Origin: Cellulomonas sp. APG4 | GTDB taxonomy: Bacteria; Actinomycetota; Actinomycetes; Actinomycetales; Cellulomonadaceae | Assembly (NCBI RefSeq): GCF_009996735.1 | Contig: NZ_JAACYI010000029.1 | Coordinates: 1-42,372, forward strand | Length of the DNA: 42,372 nucleotides | Direction: 5' to 3' | In this document: piece after piece, positions 1 to 7,807 of the stretch | Layout: each line of letters begins with the position of its first letter | Numbering within the stretch: the stretch's first letter is position 1 | Made by a program: the position numbers and the translations under genes | The notes under the pieces: generated by a model | The model's input: only the letters and a program-made list of their open reading frames with translations | Told to the model about the DNA's origin: nothing | Database searches by the model: none

Positions 1-185
1 GGGGGGGTGGGGCAGGACCCCCGGGCCCCGCCCCCGCGCCCCGGGGGGGGTACACCCCGGCAACCGGGTGGGTCCCGTGCCCGGGGGGACGGGCCCCGGC
101 GGGGGGGCCCGCCCCGGGGCCGCCGGGGGGGGGGGCCGGGGCCCCCGGGGCCCCGGCCCCGCCCCGCGTCGCCCGGACACCCCCG
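1..185. other. Low-complexity G/C homopolymer contig end
   Basis: This stretch is almost only G and C, with many runs of 7 to 11 identical bases, and its composition differs sharply from the high-GC but complex sequence starting at the ABC ATPase stop codon. No credible gene lies here; the frame that crosses it encodes only a Pro/Gly/Arg repeat. It is most simply a low-quality contig end, for example poly-G read tails, and should not be treated as genomic sequence without read support. Confidence 0.7.
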
Positions 186-962
186 TCAGGCGGCCTGCGC
201 TCCCGTCATGATCGCGACGGCGTCCTGAGGAGTGTGCGTCTCCGGGCTCACGACGGCGATGCGCCTGCCGAGCCGCTGGATGTGGATCCTGTCGGCCACC
301 TCGAACACGTGCGGCATGTTGTGGCTGATCAGGATCACCGGCAGCCCCCGGTCGCGGAGGTCCCGGATCATCTGCAGCACCTGCCCGCCCTCGCGGACAC
401 CCAGGGCAGCGGTCGGCTCGTCCAGGATGACCACCTTGGACCCGAACGCTGCGGCCCGCGCGACCGCCACCGCCTGCCGCTGCCCACCAGAGAGCGTCTC
501 GACCGACTGCCCCATGTCCTGGAGGGTGGTGATCCCCAAGGCCTTGACCTGCTGCTCGGACCTCTCGCGCATGCCCTTGGCGTCGAGCATCCGGAAGACC
601 GAGCCCAGCACCCCCGGGCGGCGCTCCTCACGGCCCAGGTAGAGGTTGCTCGCGATGTCCAGGGCGGGTGAGACCGCGAGGTTCTGGTAGACGGTCTCGA
701 TGCCCGCCGCCCGGGCGTCCTGCGGGCCGTCGAAGGCGACCTGCCGGCCGTCGAGCAACAGCTCACCCTTGTCCGGCTGGTACGCACCCGACAAGCACTT
801 GATCAACGAGGACTTGCCGGCGCCGTTGTCGCCGATGATCGCCAGCACCTCTCCGGGGTAGAGCTCCAGGTCGACACCGTCGAGGGCGATCACCCTGCCG
901 AAGGTCTTGACCAGGCCGCGCGCCCGGAGCACCGGCTCCCGTGCTGCTCGTTCCTGCGTCAT
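186..962 (-). CDS. Sugar ABC transporter ATP-binding protein (single NBD, FrcA-like)
   Basis: This 258-residue ATPase would power a simple-sugar importer from the cytoplasmic face. It has a Walker A motif GDNGAGKSS near residue 40, a Q-loop region (VYQNLAV), the signature LSGGQRQ, Walker B VVILDEPT and the H-loop ISHN. It carries one nucleotide-binding domain, unlike the roughly 500-residue duplicated RbsA/XylG proteins, so it resembles the FrcA type that works as a dimer. The ATG overlaps the permease stop as TGATG, which implies translational coupling in an operon of binding protein, permease and ATPase. The stop codon lies at the edge of the poor-quality contig end, but the C-terminus (MTGAQAA) looks natural. 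The sugar cannot be told from sequence; ribose, xylose and fructose are all possible. Confidence 0.93.
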   Translation of the reverse strand: MTQERAAREPVLRARGLVKTFGRVIALDGVDLELYPGEVLAIIGDNGAGKSSLIKCLSGAYQPDKGELLLDGRQVAFDGPQDARAAGIETVYQNLAVSPALDIASNLYLGREERRPGVLGSVFRMLDAKGMRERSEQQVKALGITTLQDMGQSVETLSGGQRQAVAVARAAAFGSKVVILDEPTAALGVREGGQVLQMIRDLRDRGLPVILISHNMPHVFEVADRIHIQRLGRRIAVVSPETHTPQDAVAIMTGAQAA

Positions 963-2014
963 CACGCTCGTCCCTTCCGGATCCACTGGTCGACCGAGAC
1001 GGCGACGATCACGAGCAAACCCACCGTGAGGGTCTGGTAGAGCTGGTCCACACCCGCCAGGGACAGCCCGTTGCGGAAGACGCCGACGATGAGCGCGCCG
1101 AGCAGGCTCCCCCACACGATCCCGCGTCCGCCGAACAGGCTCGTCCCGCCGATCACGACGGCCGTGATCGAGTCGAGGTTCGCGTCGGCCCCCGCGTTCG
1201 GGCTGGCCGCGTTGATCCGGCCGACCAGGATCCAGCCGGCGAGCGCGAACGCCGCGCCGGCGGTCACGTAGACGCTCATGAGCACGCGGCCGACCTTGAT
1301 GCCGGCAAGGCTCGCGGCCTCCTTGTCGTCCCCCACGGCGTACACGTGACGTCCCCAGGCGGTGCGTCCGAGCGCGTAGGCGATGACCGCGTACAGCGCG
1401 AGCATCAGCAGCACCCCGGCGGTGATCCGCACGCCGCCGACGTTGAACGCCTGCCCGGTCCAGGTGAGGATCGCCGGCAGGTCGGCCCCGCGCACCGTGG
1501 CGCCACGCGAGTAGAGCAGCGTGAGGGCGAGGAAGACGTTGAGGGTCCCGAGGGTGACGATGAAGGGCGGCAGCTTGACCTTGGTCACCAGGAAACCGTT
1601 GACCGCGCCCGCGGCCAAGCCGACCACGAGGCCGAGCCCGAGGGCGAGCACCCCGGGCACGCCGTTGGCCGTCGCGGTCTGCGCCATCACCATCGAGCCG
1701 AGCACCATCACCGCGCCCACGGACAGGTCGATGCCGGCCGTGAGGATGATGAGCGTCTGCCCGACCGCGAGCGCGCCGACGACGGCGACCTGCTGCGTCA
1801 CCAGCGAGAGGTTCTCCGGCCGCAGGAACCTGTCGTTGAGGACGCCGAACACGACGATCGACAGGACCAGGACGACAGCCGGGCTGAGGGCCGGGTGCCG
1901 GTGCAGCACGGACTGGATGCGGCCGCCGACGGTCTGGTGCCGAAGGAAGTCCTGGGCGACGTGGGTGTCCCCCGCCGGAGCCGCGGCGGCGGGTGGCGCT
2001 GTGCCAGAAATCAT
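962..2014 (-). CDS. Sugar ABC transporter permease (RbsC/FrcC family)
   Basis: This 350-residue integral membrane protein belongs to the RbsC/XylH/FrcC branched permease family. It contains many hydrophobic segments and the family hallmark LTAGIDLSVGAVM in the first half, and ends with a short basic tail (QWIRKGRA). I chose the ATG at 2014 because it follows a strong purine-rich ribosome site (GAGGAGG), whereas the longer reading frame upstream runs through an intergenic hairpin and is not conserved-looking. It would form the membrane channel with the ATPase downstream, whose start overlaps its stop by one base. The binding-protein gene lies 103 bases upstream with a perfect hairpin in the gap, suggesting lower expression of the membrane part than of the binding protein. 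Confidence 0.93.
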   Translation of the reverse strand: MISGTAPPAAAAPAGDTHVAQDFLRHQTVGGRIQSVLHRHPALSPAVVLVLSIVVFGVLNDRFLRPENLSLVTQQVAVVGALAVGQTLIILTAGIDLSVGAVMVLGSMVMAQTATANGVPGVLALGLGLVVGLAAGAVNGFLVTKVKLPPFIVTLGTLNVFLALTLLYSRGATVRGADLPAILTWTGQAFNVGGVRITAGVLLMLALYAVIAYALGRTAWGRHVYAVGDDKEAASLAGIKVGRVLMSVYVTAGAAFALAGWILVGRINAASPNAGADANLDSITAVVIGGTSLFGGRGIVWGSLLGALIVGVFRNGLSLAGVDQLYQTLTVGLLVIVAVSVDQWIRKGRA

Positions 2015-2073
2015 GTCTCTCCTCCTCGAGGACGGGCTGCGGCGCCGCGCGGACGCGGTGCCCGCGGGCGGGT

Positions 2074-2110
2074 GCGCGGTGGGTGCGGAGCCACTCCGCA
2101 CCCACCGCGC
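2074..2110 (-). terminator. 17-bp perfect hairpin between binding-protein and permease genes
   Basis: The arms at 2074-2090 and 2094-2110 are perfect reverse complements of 17 bases around a three-base loop (CCA). The hairpin begins 7 bases after the binding-protein stop and ends 59 bases before the permease ATG. There is no T-run. A leaky terminator or a 3' mRNA-stabilising structure that keeps binding protein in excess over permease is the likely role, as in other binding-protein-dependent importers. Confidence 0.7.
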
Positions 2111-2117
2111 GTGAGGG

Positions 2118-3224
2118 TCAGCCCCAGCAGATCTCCTCCGCCTCGGCGCTGTCGATGCTCTCGACCCCGTCCACCGGCTGGTCGGTCACCAGGGCGACGC
2201 CGGTGTCGAAGAAGTCGAGGCCCTCGGTCGGCTCGGGGGCCTCACCGCCCCGAGCGAGCTCGGCGATGGCCCGCACCCCCTCCTCGGCCATCCGCACGGG
2301 GTACTGCTGCGAGGTCGCCGCGATGACGCCGTCGCTCACGTAGCCGACGCCGGCGCAACCACCGTCGACCGAGACGAGCGTCACGTCCTCGGCCTTCCCA
2401 GCGCTCTGGAGCACCTGGTAGGCGCCGTAGGCGGCCGGCTCGTTGATCGTGTAGACGACGTTGATGTCCGGGTTCTTCGAGAGGCAGTTCTCCATCGCCG
2501 TCGCCCCGCCGTCCTCGGCCCCGTTGGTCGCCTCGTTGCAGACGATGGTGTACTTCCCACCGCTGTAGCTGCCGGTAGGGGCCTCGTCGCCGTTGCGCTG
2601 CTCATCGGCCACATCGATGCCCATGCCGGTGAGGAAGCCCTGGTCGCGGTTGTAGTCGACCGAGACGATCTTGTCGTCGAACAGGTCGAGCAGCGCGATC
2701 ACGGCGTCCTCTCCGTCGAGGTGTCCGGCGGTCCACTCCCCGATCCGGAGGCCCGCGTCGAAGTTGTCGGTCGCGAACGTGATGTCGACGGCGCTCGCCG
2801 GGTCGGGCGGGGTGTCGAGGGCGATCACGTAGAGACCCGCGTCGCGAGCCCGCTCGACGGCGTCGACCACGGCGGGGCCGTTGGGGGTGATCAGGATGCC
2901 GGCCTGGCCCTGCGAGATGGCGTTCTCGATCGCCTGGATCTGGCTGTCCTCGTCCCCGTCCTCACGGCCCGCGGCAAAGGTGAGGTTGACGTCGAGGTCT
3001 GCCGCGGCCGCCTCCGCCCCCTCCTGCATGGCGACGAAGAAGGGGTTGGTGGTGGTCTTGACGATCAGCGAGACGCCGACCTCCTCCCCCTCGGCCACGG
3101 CCTCGGGGTTCCCACCGCCGGTGTCCGAGCTGCAGGCGGCGAGCGTGAGGGCCGCCGCACTGCCGAGGGCCATCACCGTGGCGGAACGACGCCCGATTCG
3201 TGCAGGGGTGCGTGATGCAGTCAC
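2118..3224 (-). CDS. Sugar ABC transporter substrate-binding lipoprotein (periplasmic-binding LacI-like fold)
   Basis: This 368-residue protein has a lipoprotein signal peptide: a basic start, a hydrophobic stretch and a lipobox LAAC with the lipidated cysteine near residue 31, followed by a Ser/Gly-rich linker. The mature part is a type 1 sugar-binding protein (Peripla_BP_4) with family features such as VSLIVKTTTNPFFVAMQEGAE, the repeated DAVERARDAGLYVIALDT region and the C-terminal VDGGCAGVGYVSDG region. It starts with GTG at 3224 behind an AGGGAG ribosome site. It is the first gene of the importer operon and lies directly behind a promoter with two LacI-type operators. It presumably captures a monosaccharide outside the membrane; the identity is unknown. 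Confidence 0.92.
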   Translation of the reverse strand: MTASRTPARIGRRSATVMALGSAAALTLAACSSDTGGGNPEAVAEGEEVGVSLIVKTTTNPFFVAMQEGAEAAAADLDVNLTFAAGREDGDEDSQIQAIENAISQGQAGILITPNGPAVVDAVERARDAGLYVIALDTPPDPASAVDITFATDNFDAGLRIGEWTAGHLDGEDAVIALLDLFDDKIVSVDYNRDQGFLTGMGIDVADEQRNGDEAPTGSYSGGKYTIVCNEATNGAEDGGATAMENCLSKNPDINVVYTINEPAAYGAYQVLQSAGKAEDVTLVSVDGGCAGVGYVSDGVIAATSQQYPVRMAEEGVRAIAELARGGEAPEPTEGLDFFDTGVALVTDQPVDGVESIDSAEAEEICWG

Positions 3225-3263
3225 TGGTCGGTCTCCCTGGGGTGAGCGGCGTCGATGACGCCT

Positions 3264-3275
3264 GACAACGTTGTC
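3264..3275. promoter_or_regulatory. LacI-family operator, proximal copy
   Basis: A perfect 12-bp palindrome, gacaacgttgtc, sits just downstream of the predicted -10 box of the sugar importer promoter, around the expected transcription start. An identical palindrome lies 78 bp upstream. The central CG and the even symmetry are typical of LacI/GalR-type repressor sites. No LacI gene is inside the window, so the regulator must be encoded elsewhere. Confidence 0.8.
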
Positions 3276-3281
3276 TCCGGA

Positions 3282-3310
3282 TGTCTACCCGAGGCTCGCG
3301 GCCGGGTCAA
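3282..3310 (-). promoter_or_regulatory. Predicted promoter of the sugar importer operon
   Basis: On the minus strand TTGACC (3310-3305) and TAGACA (3287-3282) are separated by exactly 17 bases. The pair lies between the two identical palindromic operators, with the proximal one over the probable start site. The -35 matches the consensus in five of six positions and the -10 in three of six. This is a by-eye prediction supported mainly by the operator layout. Confidence 0.55.
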
Positions 3311-3341
3311 ACAGTCGTCTGCTCCGCGTGGATAACGATCA

Positions 3342-3353
3342 GACAACGTTGTC
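3342..3353. promoter_or_regulatory. LacI-family operator, distal copy
   Basis: This second copy of gacaacgttgtc extends to a 14-bp perfect palindrome (3341-3354). It lies about 31 bp upstream of the predicted -35 box. Two identical sites flanking a promoter allow repression by looping or cooperative binding. It is also upstream of nothing else on the plus strand, so it belongs to the importer operon. Confidence 0.8.
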
Positions 3354-3430
3354 TACTCGATCATGCTCGCTGACCGAGATCCGAGGGCCTTGCACGTGCG
3401 GATCCCGCCGCCCAGTCACACGCGCTCAGG

Positions 3431-4036
3431 TCACGGAGACGGCGCTGTCAGCTCTCCGACCGGCACCGCGCCGGCGAGCCTGTTGCCCGGCCCCGGCAGC
3501 GGGCAGGCCCACGCGGGGTCGTACGCGCACGACGGCGGGTAGGCGAAGTTGAGGTCCAGCACGAGCGCGTCGAGGCCGCCGCCCAGGTCGGCGCCCTTGA
3601 TCGTGTCCAGCAGGTACCGCCCGCCGCCGTAGGTGCTGCGTGCGCTCGTCGCGTCCCGCAGCGGCACGAACAGGCCGCCGCCGTAGCTCGCGACCCACCA
3701 CACGTCGAGGCTGCCCAGCTCCCCGAGCCGCACCCGCCCCACACGCTCGAGCGGCACCACGCCGTCGGTCCCGGTCATCACCTCGCGGCGCTCGGCGGGC
3801 AGCCCCTGCTCGACCGGGACGACGAACCGAAACGCGGGGTCGTAGGGCGCGACCTCCCCAGCACGCGTGGTGCCGCGCTCCTCGGGCGGGACGGGGGAGG
3901 CCGCGTGCTCCCGCAGCAGCCGCGCGCGCCCGTCCACCCACAGCGCGTGCCCGACGGCGGGCTCGGGCACGGCCCGGACCTCCCGGTACAGCTCCGCGAC
4001 CCGCCGTCGCCAGTCCAGCACGTCCCCCACCGTCAC
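3431..4036 (-). CDS. DUF1684 domain protein
   Basis: This 201-residue protein matches the DUF1684 family over its length. The typical C-terminal block is clear: YGGGRYLLD, then KGADLGGGLDALVLDLNFAYPPSCAYDPAWACPLPGPGNRL, ending in a short hydrophilic tail. The family is widespread in actinobacteria and its function is not established; no catalytic residues can be named with confidence. The start is GTG at 4036 with a weak ribosome site, so the N-terminus is less certain than the rest. There is no signal peptide or membrane segment. It stands alone: the sugar importer promoter lies downstream and a palindromic repeat cluster lies upstream. Confidence 0.85.
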   Translation of the reverse strand: MTVGDVLDWRRRVAELYREVRAVPEPAVGHALWVDGRARLLREHAASPVPPEERGTTRAGEVAPYDPAFRFVVPVEQGLPAERREVMTGTDGVVPLERVGRVRLGELGSLDVWWVASYGGGLFVPLRDATSARSTYGGGRYLLDTIKGADLGGGLDALVLDLNFAYPPSCAYDPAWACPLPGPGNRLAGAVPVGELTAPSP

Positions 4037-4109
4037 CCGCCGACCCTACGACGCCCGCCACCCGCCCGCCCCCGTCCCGCGCTGCCACCACGAACCCCTC
4101 CCACCCGTC

Positions 4110-4194
4110 GAGTTCGCACTGACGCACCGAGTTCGCACTGACGCACCGAGTTCGCACCCCCGAGTGTGCGAACTCGGTGCGGGTGTGCGAACTC
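4110..4194. repeat. Palindromic repeat, copy 1 (nested inverted repeat)
   Basis: The core is a perfect 15-bp inverted repeat, gcaccgagttcgcac at 4143-4157 and its complement at 4166-4180, with an 8-base spacer. Further gagttcgcac units lie at 4110-4119 and 4129-4138 on the left, and the inverted unit lies at 4185-4194 on the right. Two more copies of the same design occur at 5220-5285 and 34910-34974. This copy sits between the stop of the AbiEi/DUF559 gene and the start of the DUF1684 gene and could also act as a terminator hairpin. Confidence 0.9.
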
Positions 4195-4219
4195 ACCAGC
4201 CAGCGAGCCCGGAGGGCAG

Positions 4220-5151
4220 TCAGAGGGTGAGGTCCGGGCGCGGGGTCAGGGGGATGCCGGGGAACAGGGGGCGGGCGCGGCGGGTCAGGGTCGCCGGGTG
4301 CCGGAGGTCGTCCTTGGTCAGGCGGAGCATGCGCCAGCCCTCGTCCAGCAGTGCGTCCTCGCGTCTCTTCTCCCGCACGACGACGTCCCGGGACGCGTCG
4401 GTGTACTTGGCCTCGCCGTCGTACTCGGCCAGGACACGCGCCTCCGGCCAGCCGAGGTCCGCCCAGTAGGTGCCGAGCCGCGTGGCGACCGGGACCTGGG
4501 TCTCGGGGCGCGGGAGGCCGATCGCGAGCAACGGACTCGCGCCAGGCTCTCGCCGGCCGACTCGGCGCCGTCGTCGGCCACCTCCAGGACGGTGCGTGCG
4601 CAAACCACACCCCGGCGCCCGACCATGCGGCGCGCGATCGCCTCGCAGCGAGCACGGTCGGCGCCGGCGTGCAGCGCCGCATCGGCCACGACCACCCCGC
4701 CGCGCACTGGCTCGGACATCGCACAGTCGACCACCGTCCGCTCGAGGCTCGTGACGCGCACGCCCCCGAGCGAGACGACGTCGTCGTCGTGGAGCTCGTA
4801 GAAGTGGCGCACCACGTCCGGGCTGGCGCCGGTACGCGCGCGGAACCGCTGCACCACGTGGGTGACCTGAGGTACGCGCAGCGTCGGCAGACCCCAGAGC
4901 AGGGCCGCCGACGTGTGGCTCAGCACGGCGTCCGCCCGGAGCTGGACAGCCGCGGCGGCGATCCGTGCCAGCGCGAGGGCACGCGGACCCGTGCCGACGG
5001 TGGCGGCGTCGGCGTAGGCGGCCGGCCTGACCCGGACCCACGCGCCCTCCGCCACGAGGCTGCCCACGACAGCACGGTGGTAGTCGCCGGCGAGGTGGAG
5101 GTGCGGCAGGACGGGAGGCTCGGGCGAGAGGGCCCCGGGGCGTCGGCTCAC
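4220..5151 (-). pseudogene. AbiEi-like / DUF559 (Vsr-fold) protein, frameshifted
   Basis: Two reading frames together give one recognisable protein. The first (5151 to about 4540) carries an AbiEi-type antitoxin region with LSHTSAALLWGLPTLR, RVTSLERTVVDCA and ESAGESLARV. The second (about 4535 to 4220) continues with LLAIGLPRPETQVPV, WPEARVLAEYDGEAKYTD and the DUF559-like end LLDEGWRMLRLTKDDL. The junction is at about 4531-4540. The span is 932 bases, so one missing base would restore a 310-residue frame. Full-length relatives combine an N-terminal winged-helix/AbiEi part with a C-terminal Vsr-like nuclease fold; their role in actinobacteria is not settled. No AbiEii toxin gene is adjacent. 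A sequencing error is as possible as a true mutation. The gene is bracketed by two copies of the same palindromic repeat. Confidence 0.8.
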
Positions 5152-5219
5152 CCTCGCACTCTGGTGCGCCCACCCCCCTCACTCGCCCTCGTCCACAGCG
5201 CGAGCCCGCCGTCAGCCGC

Positions 5220-5285
5220 GAGTTCGCACGGCCGCACCGAGTTCGCACGCCCGAGTGTGCGAACTCGGTGCGCGAGGGCGAACTC
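5220..5285. repeat. Palindromic repeat, copy 2 (nested inverted repeat)
   Basis: The inner arms, 15 bases each and identical to copy 1, lie at 5234-5248 and 5257-5271 with an 8-base spacer. The outer arms are gagttcgc at 5220-5227 and gcgaactc at 5278-5285. It lies between the chemotaxis receptor stop and the AbiEi/DUF559 start, so copies 1 and 2 flank that gene. Confidence 0.9.
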
Positions 5286-5329
5286 GGCCGTCAGGCAGGG
5301 GCGGGCAGAGGGGACGGGAGTCGGGCGGG

Positions 5330-6973
5330 TCAGTGCTTGAAGCCTGCGAGCGAGGTGCGGAGCTCGCCCGCGAGGGTCGCGATCATCTCGACCGACGCAC
5401 CCACGTCCACGAGCACCTCGCTCGAGGCGGCCGACGACGCCGCGACGCCGGTGATGTTCTGGGCGATCTCGCTCGAGCCCGTCGCGGCCTCGGTCACCGA
5501 CCGCGACATCTCGTTCGTCGTCGCCGTCTGCTCCTCCACCGCCGACGCGATCGTCAGCTGGTAGTCGTTGATCGCCGCGATGATCTCGCTGATCTGACCG
5601 ATCGCACCCACCGCACCCGTCGTATCAGCCTGGATCGCCTCGACCCGACGCGCGATGTCCTCCGTCGCCCGCGCCGTCTCCTGCGCCAGCTCCTTGACCT
5701 CACCCGCGACGACGGCGAAGCCCTTGCCCGCCTCACCGGCGCGCGCGGCCTCGATCGTCGCGTTCAGGGCCAGCAGGTTCGTCTGCTCCGCGATCGTCGT
5801 GATCACCTTCACCACGTTCCCGATCTCCTGAGACGACACACCCAGCTTCGTCACCGTCGCATTCGTGTGCTCCGCCACCCCCGTCGCCTGCGACGCCACC
5901 TTCGCCGCCTCCGACGCGTTCTGCGCGATCTCCCGGATCGACGCACCCATCTGCTCCGCACCCGCCGCCACCGTCTGCACGTTCCGCGACACCTGCTCCG
6001 CCGCAGCCGCCACCACACCCGCCTGCGTCGACGCGGCCTCGGCCTCCTCGGCCACCTGGGAGTTGGCGAGCGCGAGCTGCTCGGCAGAGGCCGCGACCGT
6101 CTCAGCCACCTCGACCGCGCCGCCGAGCGTCGCGCGCAGCGACACGAGCGCCTCCTCGAGGGCACGGGCCATGTCACCCAGCTCGTCGTTGGAGCGCGCC
6201 GTCGGGACCACCGTGAGGTCGCCGTCGGCCATCGCGCGCACCGACCCGTGCACGTCCCGGACGGTCGCCCGGATGCGCGCCGCCATCCGCAGGCCGAGAC
6301 CGAGCGCGAGCAGGATCGCCACCGCGGACGACGCGAGCATGACCCGCTGGGCCGCGTGGGCGCCGTGGTGCGACTCCTCCGCGACGCCCACGACGAGCGC
6401 GTCCACCTCGTCCTCGATCGCGGTCAGGTCGGCCACCAGCGTGCCGCCGAGCTCGGCCGCGCTGCCGTCGCGCACCTGCGCCCACAGCGCGCGGTCGTCG
6501 CTCATCGCCGCGGCCTCGAGGTCGCCGTTGACGACGTCACGGTAGGCGGCCAGCGAGACCACGAACTCCTGCCACTGCGTGGGCTCGCCACCCGTCTCGT
6601 CGGTGAAGGCCGCGAGGAACGTGGGCATGGCCTCGTCGAGCCCCGCCCACGCGGCGTCGACCTTCGCGAGCTGGGCCTCCTTGAGCTCGGGCGCCTCGTA
6701 CGCACCCAGCGCGGAGACCGAGTTCCGCACCGTCCACAGCGCGTCCTTGAGGTCGACGAGGGACCCCTTGACGGCGACCTGGGCGGTCCCCATCTCGTCG
6801 GCCGCGTCGGCGGCGTGCTCGAGGGCCACGAACGCGACGCCGGCGACGACCGCGAGCGACGCCGCGAGCCCTCCCGCGAAGCTGAGGATCCGCGCGCGTA
6901 GCGTGTACCGGCGGCCGGGCGGCACGGCGGCGACGTCGTCGGTGGCGGTGCGGGAGGAGGCGGTGGCGGTCAT
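5330..6973 (-). CDS. Methyl-accepting chemotaxis protein
   Basis: This 547-residue receptor senses a ligand outside the cell and controls CheA through CheW. A first membrane helix ([23 protein letters not shown]) near residues 30-50 is followed by a helical ligand domain of about 160 residues, a second membrane helix ([20 protein letters not shown]) and a HAMP-like linker ([29 protein letters not shown]). The C-terminal half is the methyl-accepting coiled coil, with the hairpin tip reading [35 protein letters not shown] split across the turn. The ATG at 6973 has a GAGG ribosome site; the longer frame upstream is spurious. Ligand unknown. The signalling part, roughly 5500-6040, uses G-ending codons far more than the rest of the gene. 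Confidence 0.93.
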   Translation of the reverse strand: MTATASSRTATDDVAAVPPGRRYTLRARILSFAGGLAASLAVVAGVAFVALEHAADAADEMGTAQVAVKGSLVDLKDALWTVRNSVSALGAYEAPELKEAQLAKVDAAWAGLDEAMPTFLAAFTDETGGEPTQWQEFVVSLAAYRDVVNGDLEAAAMSDDRALWAQVRDGSAAELGGTLVADLTAIEDEVDALVVGVAEESHHGAHAAQRVMLASSAVAILLALGLGLRMAARIRATVRDVHGSVRAMADGDLTVVPTARSNDELGDMARALEEALVSLRATLGGAVEVAETVAASAEQLALANSQVAEEAEAASTQAGVVAAAAEQVSRNVQTVAAGAEQMGASIREIAQNASEAAKVASQATGVAEHTNATVTKLGVSSQEIGNVVKVITTIAEQTNLLALNATIEAARAGEAGKGFAVVAGEVKELAQETARATEDIARRVEAIQADTTGAVGAIGQISEIIAAINDYQLTIASAVEEQTATTNEMSRSVTEAATGSSEIAQNITGVAASSAASSEVLVDVGASVEMIATLAGELRTSLAGFKH

Positions 6974-7062
6974 CGTGGACCTCGCAGGCTCACAGGACGA
7001 CGCCCCCTCGCAGCCCGGTGCCGCGCGTCGCCCATGGGTTCGTCCAGCGCACCCCGTCGCGA

Positions 7063-7082
7063 GAGGGGACCTAGGTCCTCTC
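7063..7082. promoter_or_regulatory. 20-bp near-palindrome upstream of the chemotaxis receptor
   Basis: The 12-bp core ggacctaggtcc (7067-7078) is a perfect palindrome. It extends to 20 bp with a single mismatch. It lies about 90 bases upstream of the receptor ATG in a gap with no gene. It could be an operator for motility regulation; I know of no named regulator for it. Confidence 0.45.
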
Positions 7083-7146
7083 ACCGGGTGAAGACGTCGA
7101 CCGCCGGTCGCGCTCCGTGACGGACGTGACACTTCTCGCGCTCCCG

Positions 7147-7172
7147 CCCCGCGTGGGTGACGGGTCGCGGGG
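7147..7172 (-). terminator. Candidate terminator after the siderophore operon
   Basis: The sequence ccccgcg at 7147-7153 pairs with cgcgggg at 7166-7172 around a 12-base loop. It begins 10 bases after the stop of the SRPBCC gene, the last gene of the siderophore operon. There is no T-run, which is common in actinobacterial terminators. Confidence 0.4.
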
Positions 7173-7181
7173 TGTGGCTGC

Positions 7182-7802
7182 TCAGGCCTGGGTCGCTGCC
7201 CGGGCGACGGCGCCGCGGGCCGTGACGACCTGCTCGGCGGTCGCCGTGCCCGACGCGACCACCGCCTCGGCCCACGCGTCGACGGCGCCGTCGTGCACCT
7301 TCGCCATGAGGGGCGTGGACGCGAGCACGAGCGGGTCGCCCACCTCGATCCCGGCGAGGTGCAGGCCGAGGACGACGAGGGCGCCGTCCCAGCCGGGCCC
7401 CACGTAGAGCGCGGCCGCACCGCTGCCTGCGAGCGCGAGCGGCACCCCGTGCGCGAGCTCGAGCCGCGTGCCGCCGTCGTCCGCGGTGAGACGCACGTCG
7501 ACCGTGCTCTGCTTCATCCCGAACGTGACCTCGAGCCGACGGCCCGGCTCGCAGCGGCGGATGCGCCCGCCCATGCTGCCCTCGAGCTGATAGGTGCCCC
7601 CGCGTCGCAGGTCGCCGCTGAGCGGGTAGAACCACGCCGCGACACGGTCGGGCTCGGTCAGGGCCGCCCACACGGCGTCGGCCGAGGCGGGGAAGGTACG
7701 CGTCAGGGTCGCGGTGACCGTGGTCCGGTCGGTGCGCCGCACGGCCCGCGACAGCGCCGCGAGCTCGGCCTGGACGTCGAACGGCGGGGGCGCGTCGGTC
7801 AT
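7182..7802 (-). CDS. SRPBCC (AHSA1-type) domain protein
   Basis: This 206-residue soluble protein has the START/SRPBCC fold features of the AHSA1 family: [43 protein letters not shown] split near residues 30-70, then [16 protein letters not shown] and a C-terminal helix region around [17 protein letters not shown]. Such proteins bind hydrophobic or small ligands, but no ligand can be predicted here. The ATG is only 5 bases after the stop of the siderophore permease gene, so it is probably cotranscribed and iron regulated. A link to siderophore handling is inference from position only. There is no signal peptide. Confidence 0.85.
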   Translation of the reverse strand: MTDAPPPFDVQAELAALSRAVRRTDRTTVTATLTRTFPASADAVWAALTEPDRVAAWFYPLSGDLRRGGTYQLEGSMGGRIRRCEPGRRLEVTFGMKQSTVDVRLTADDGGTRLELAHGVPLALAGSGAAALYVGPGWDGALVVLGLHLAGIEVGDPLVLASTPLMAKVHDGAVDAWAEAVVASGTATAEQVVTARGAVARAATQA

Positions 7803-7807
7803 GGTCG

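Noticed and set aside
186-2105. Single 639-residue fusion of permease and ATPase
   Set aside because: The first part of that frame is out of phase with the permease reading frame, which is clearly conserved; the two genes overlap by TGATG.
4110-4194. CRISPR array or direct-repeat array
   Set aside because: The units are inverted as well as direct, spacers are not of constant length and no cas gene is present.
4220-5151. Programmed ribosomal frameshift in the AbiEi/DUF559 gene
   Set aside because: No slippery heptamer or obvious downstream structure appears at 4531-4540; a simple one-base loss explains the span.
5255-6901. Long plus-strand open frame (548 codons) over the chemotaxis receptor
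   Set aside because: It is Arg/His/Leu-rich with no recognisable domain and lies antisense to a clear receptor gene; a shadow frame of high-GC coding DNA.
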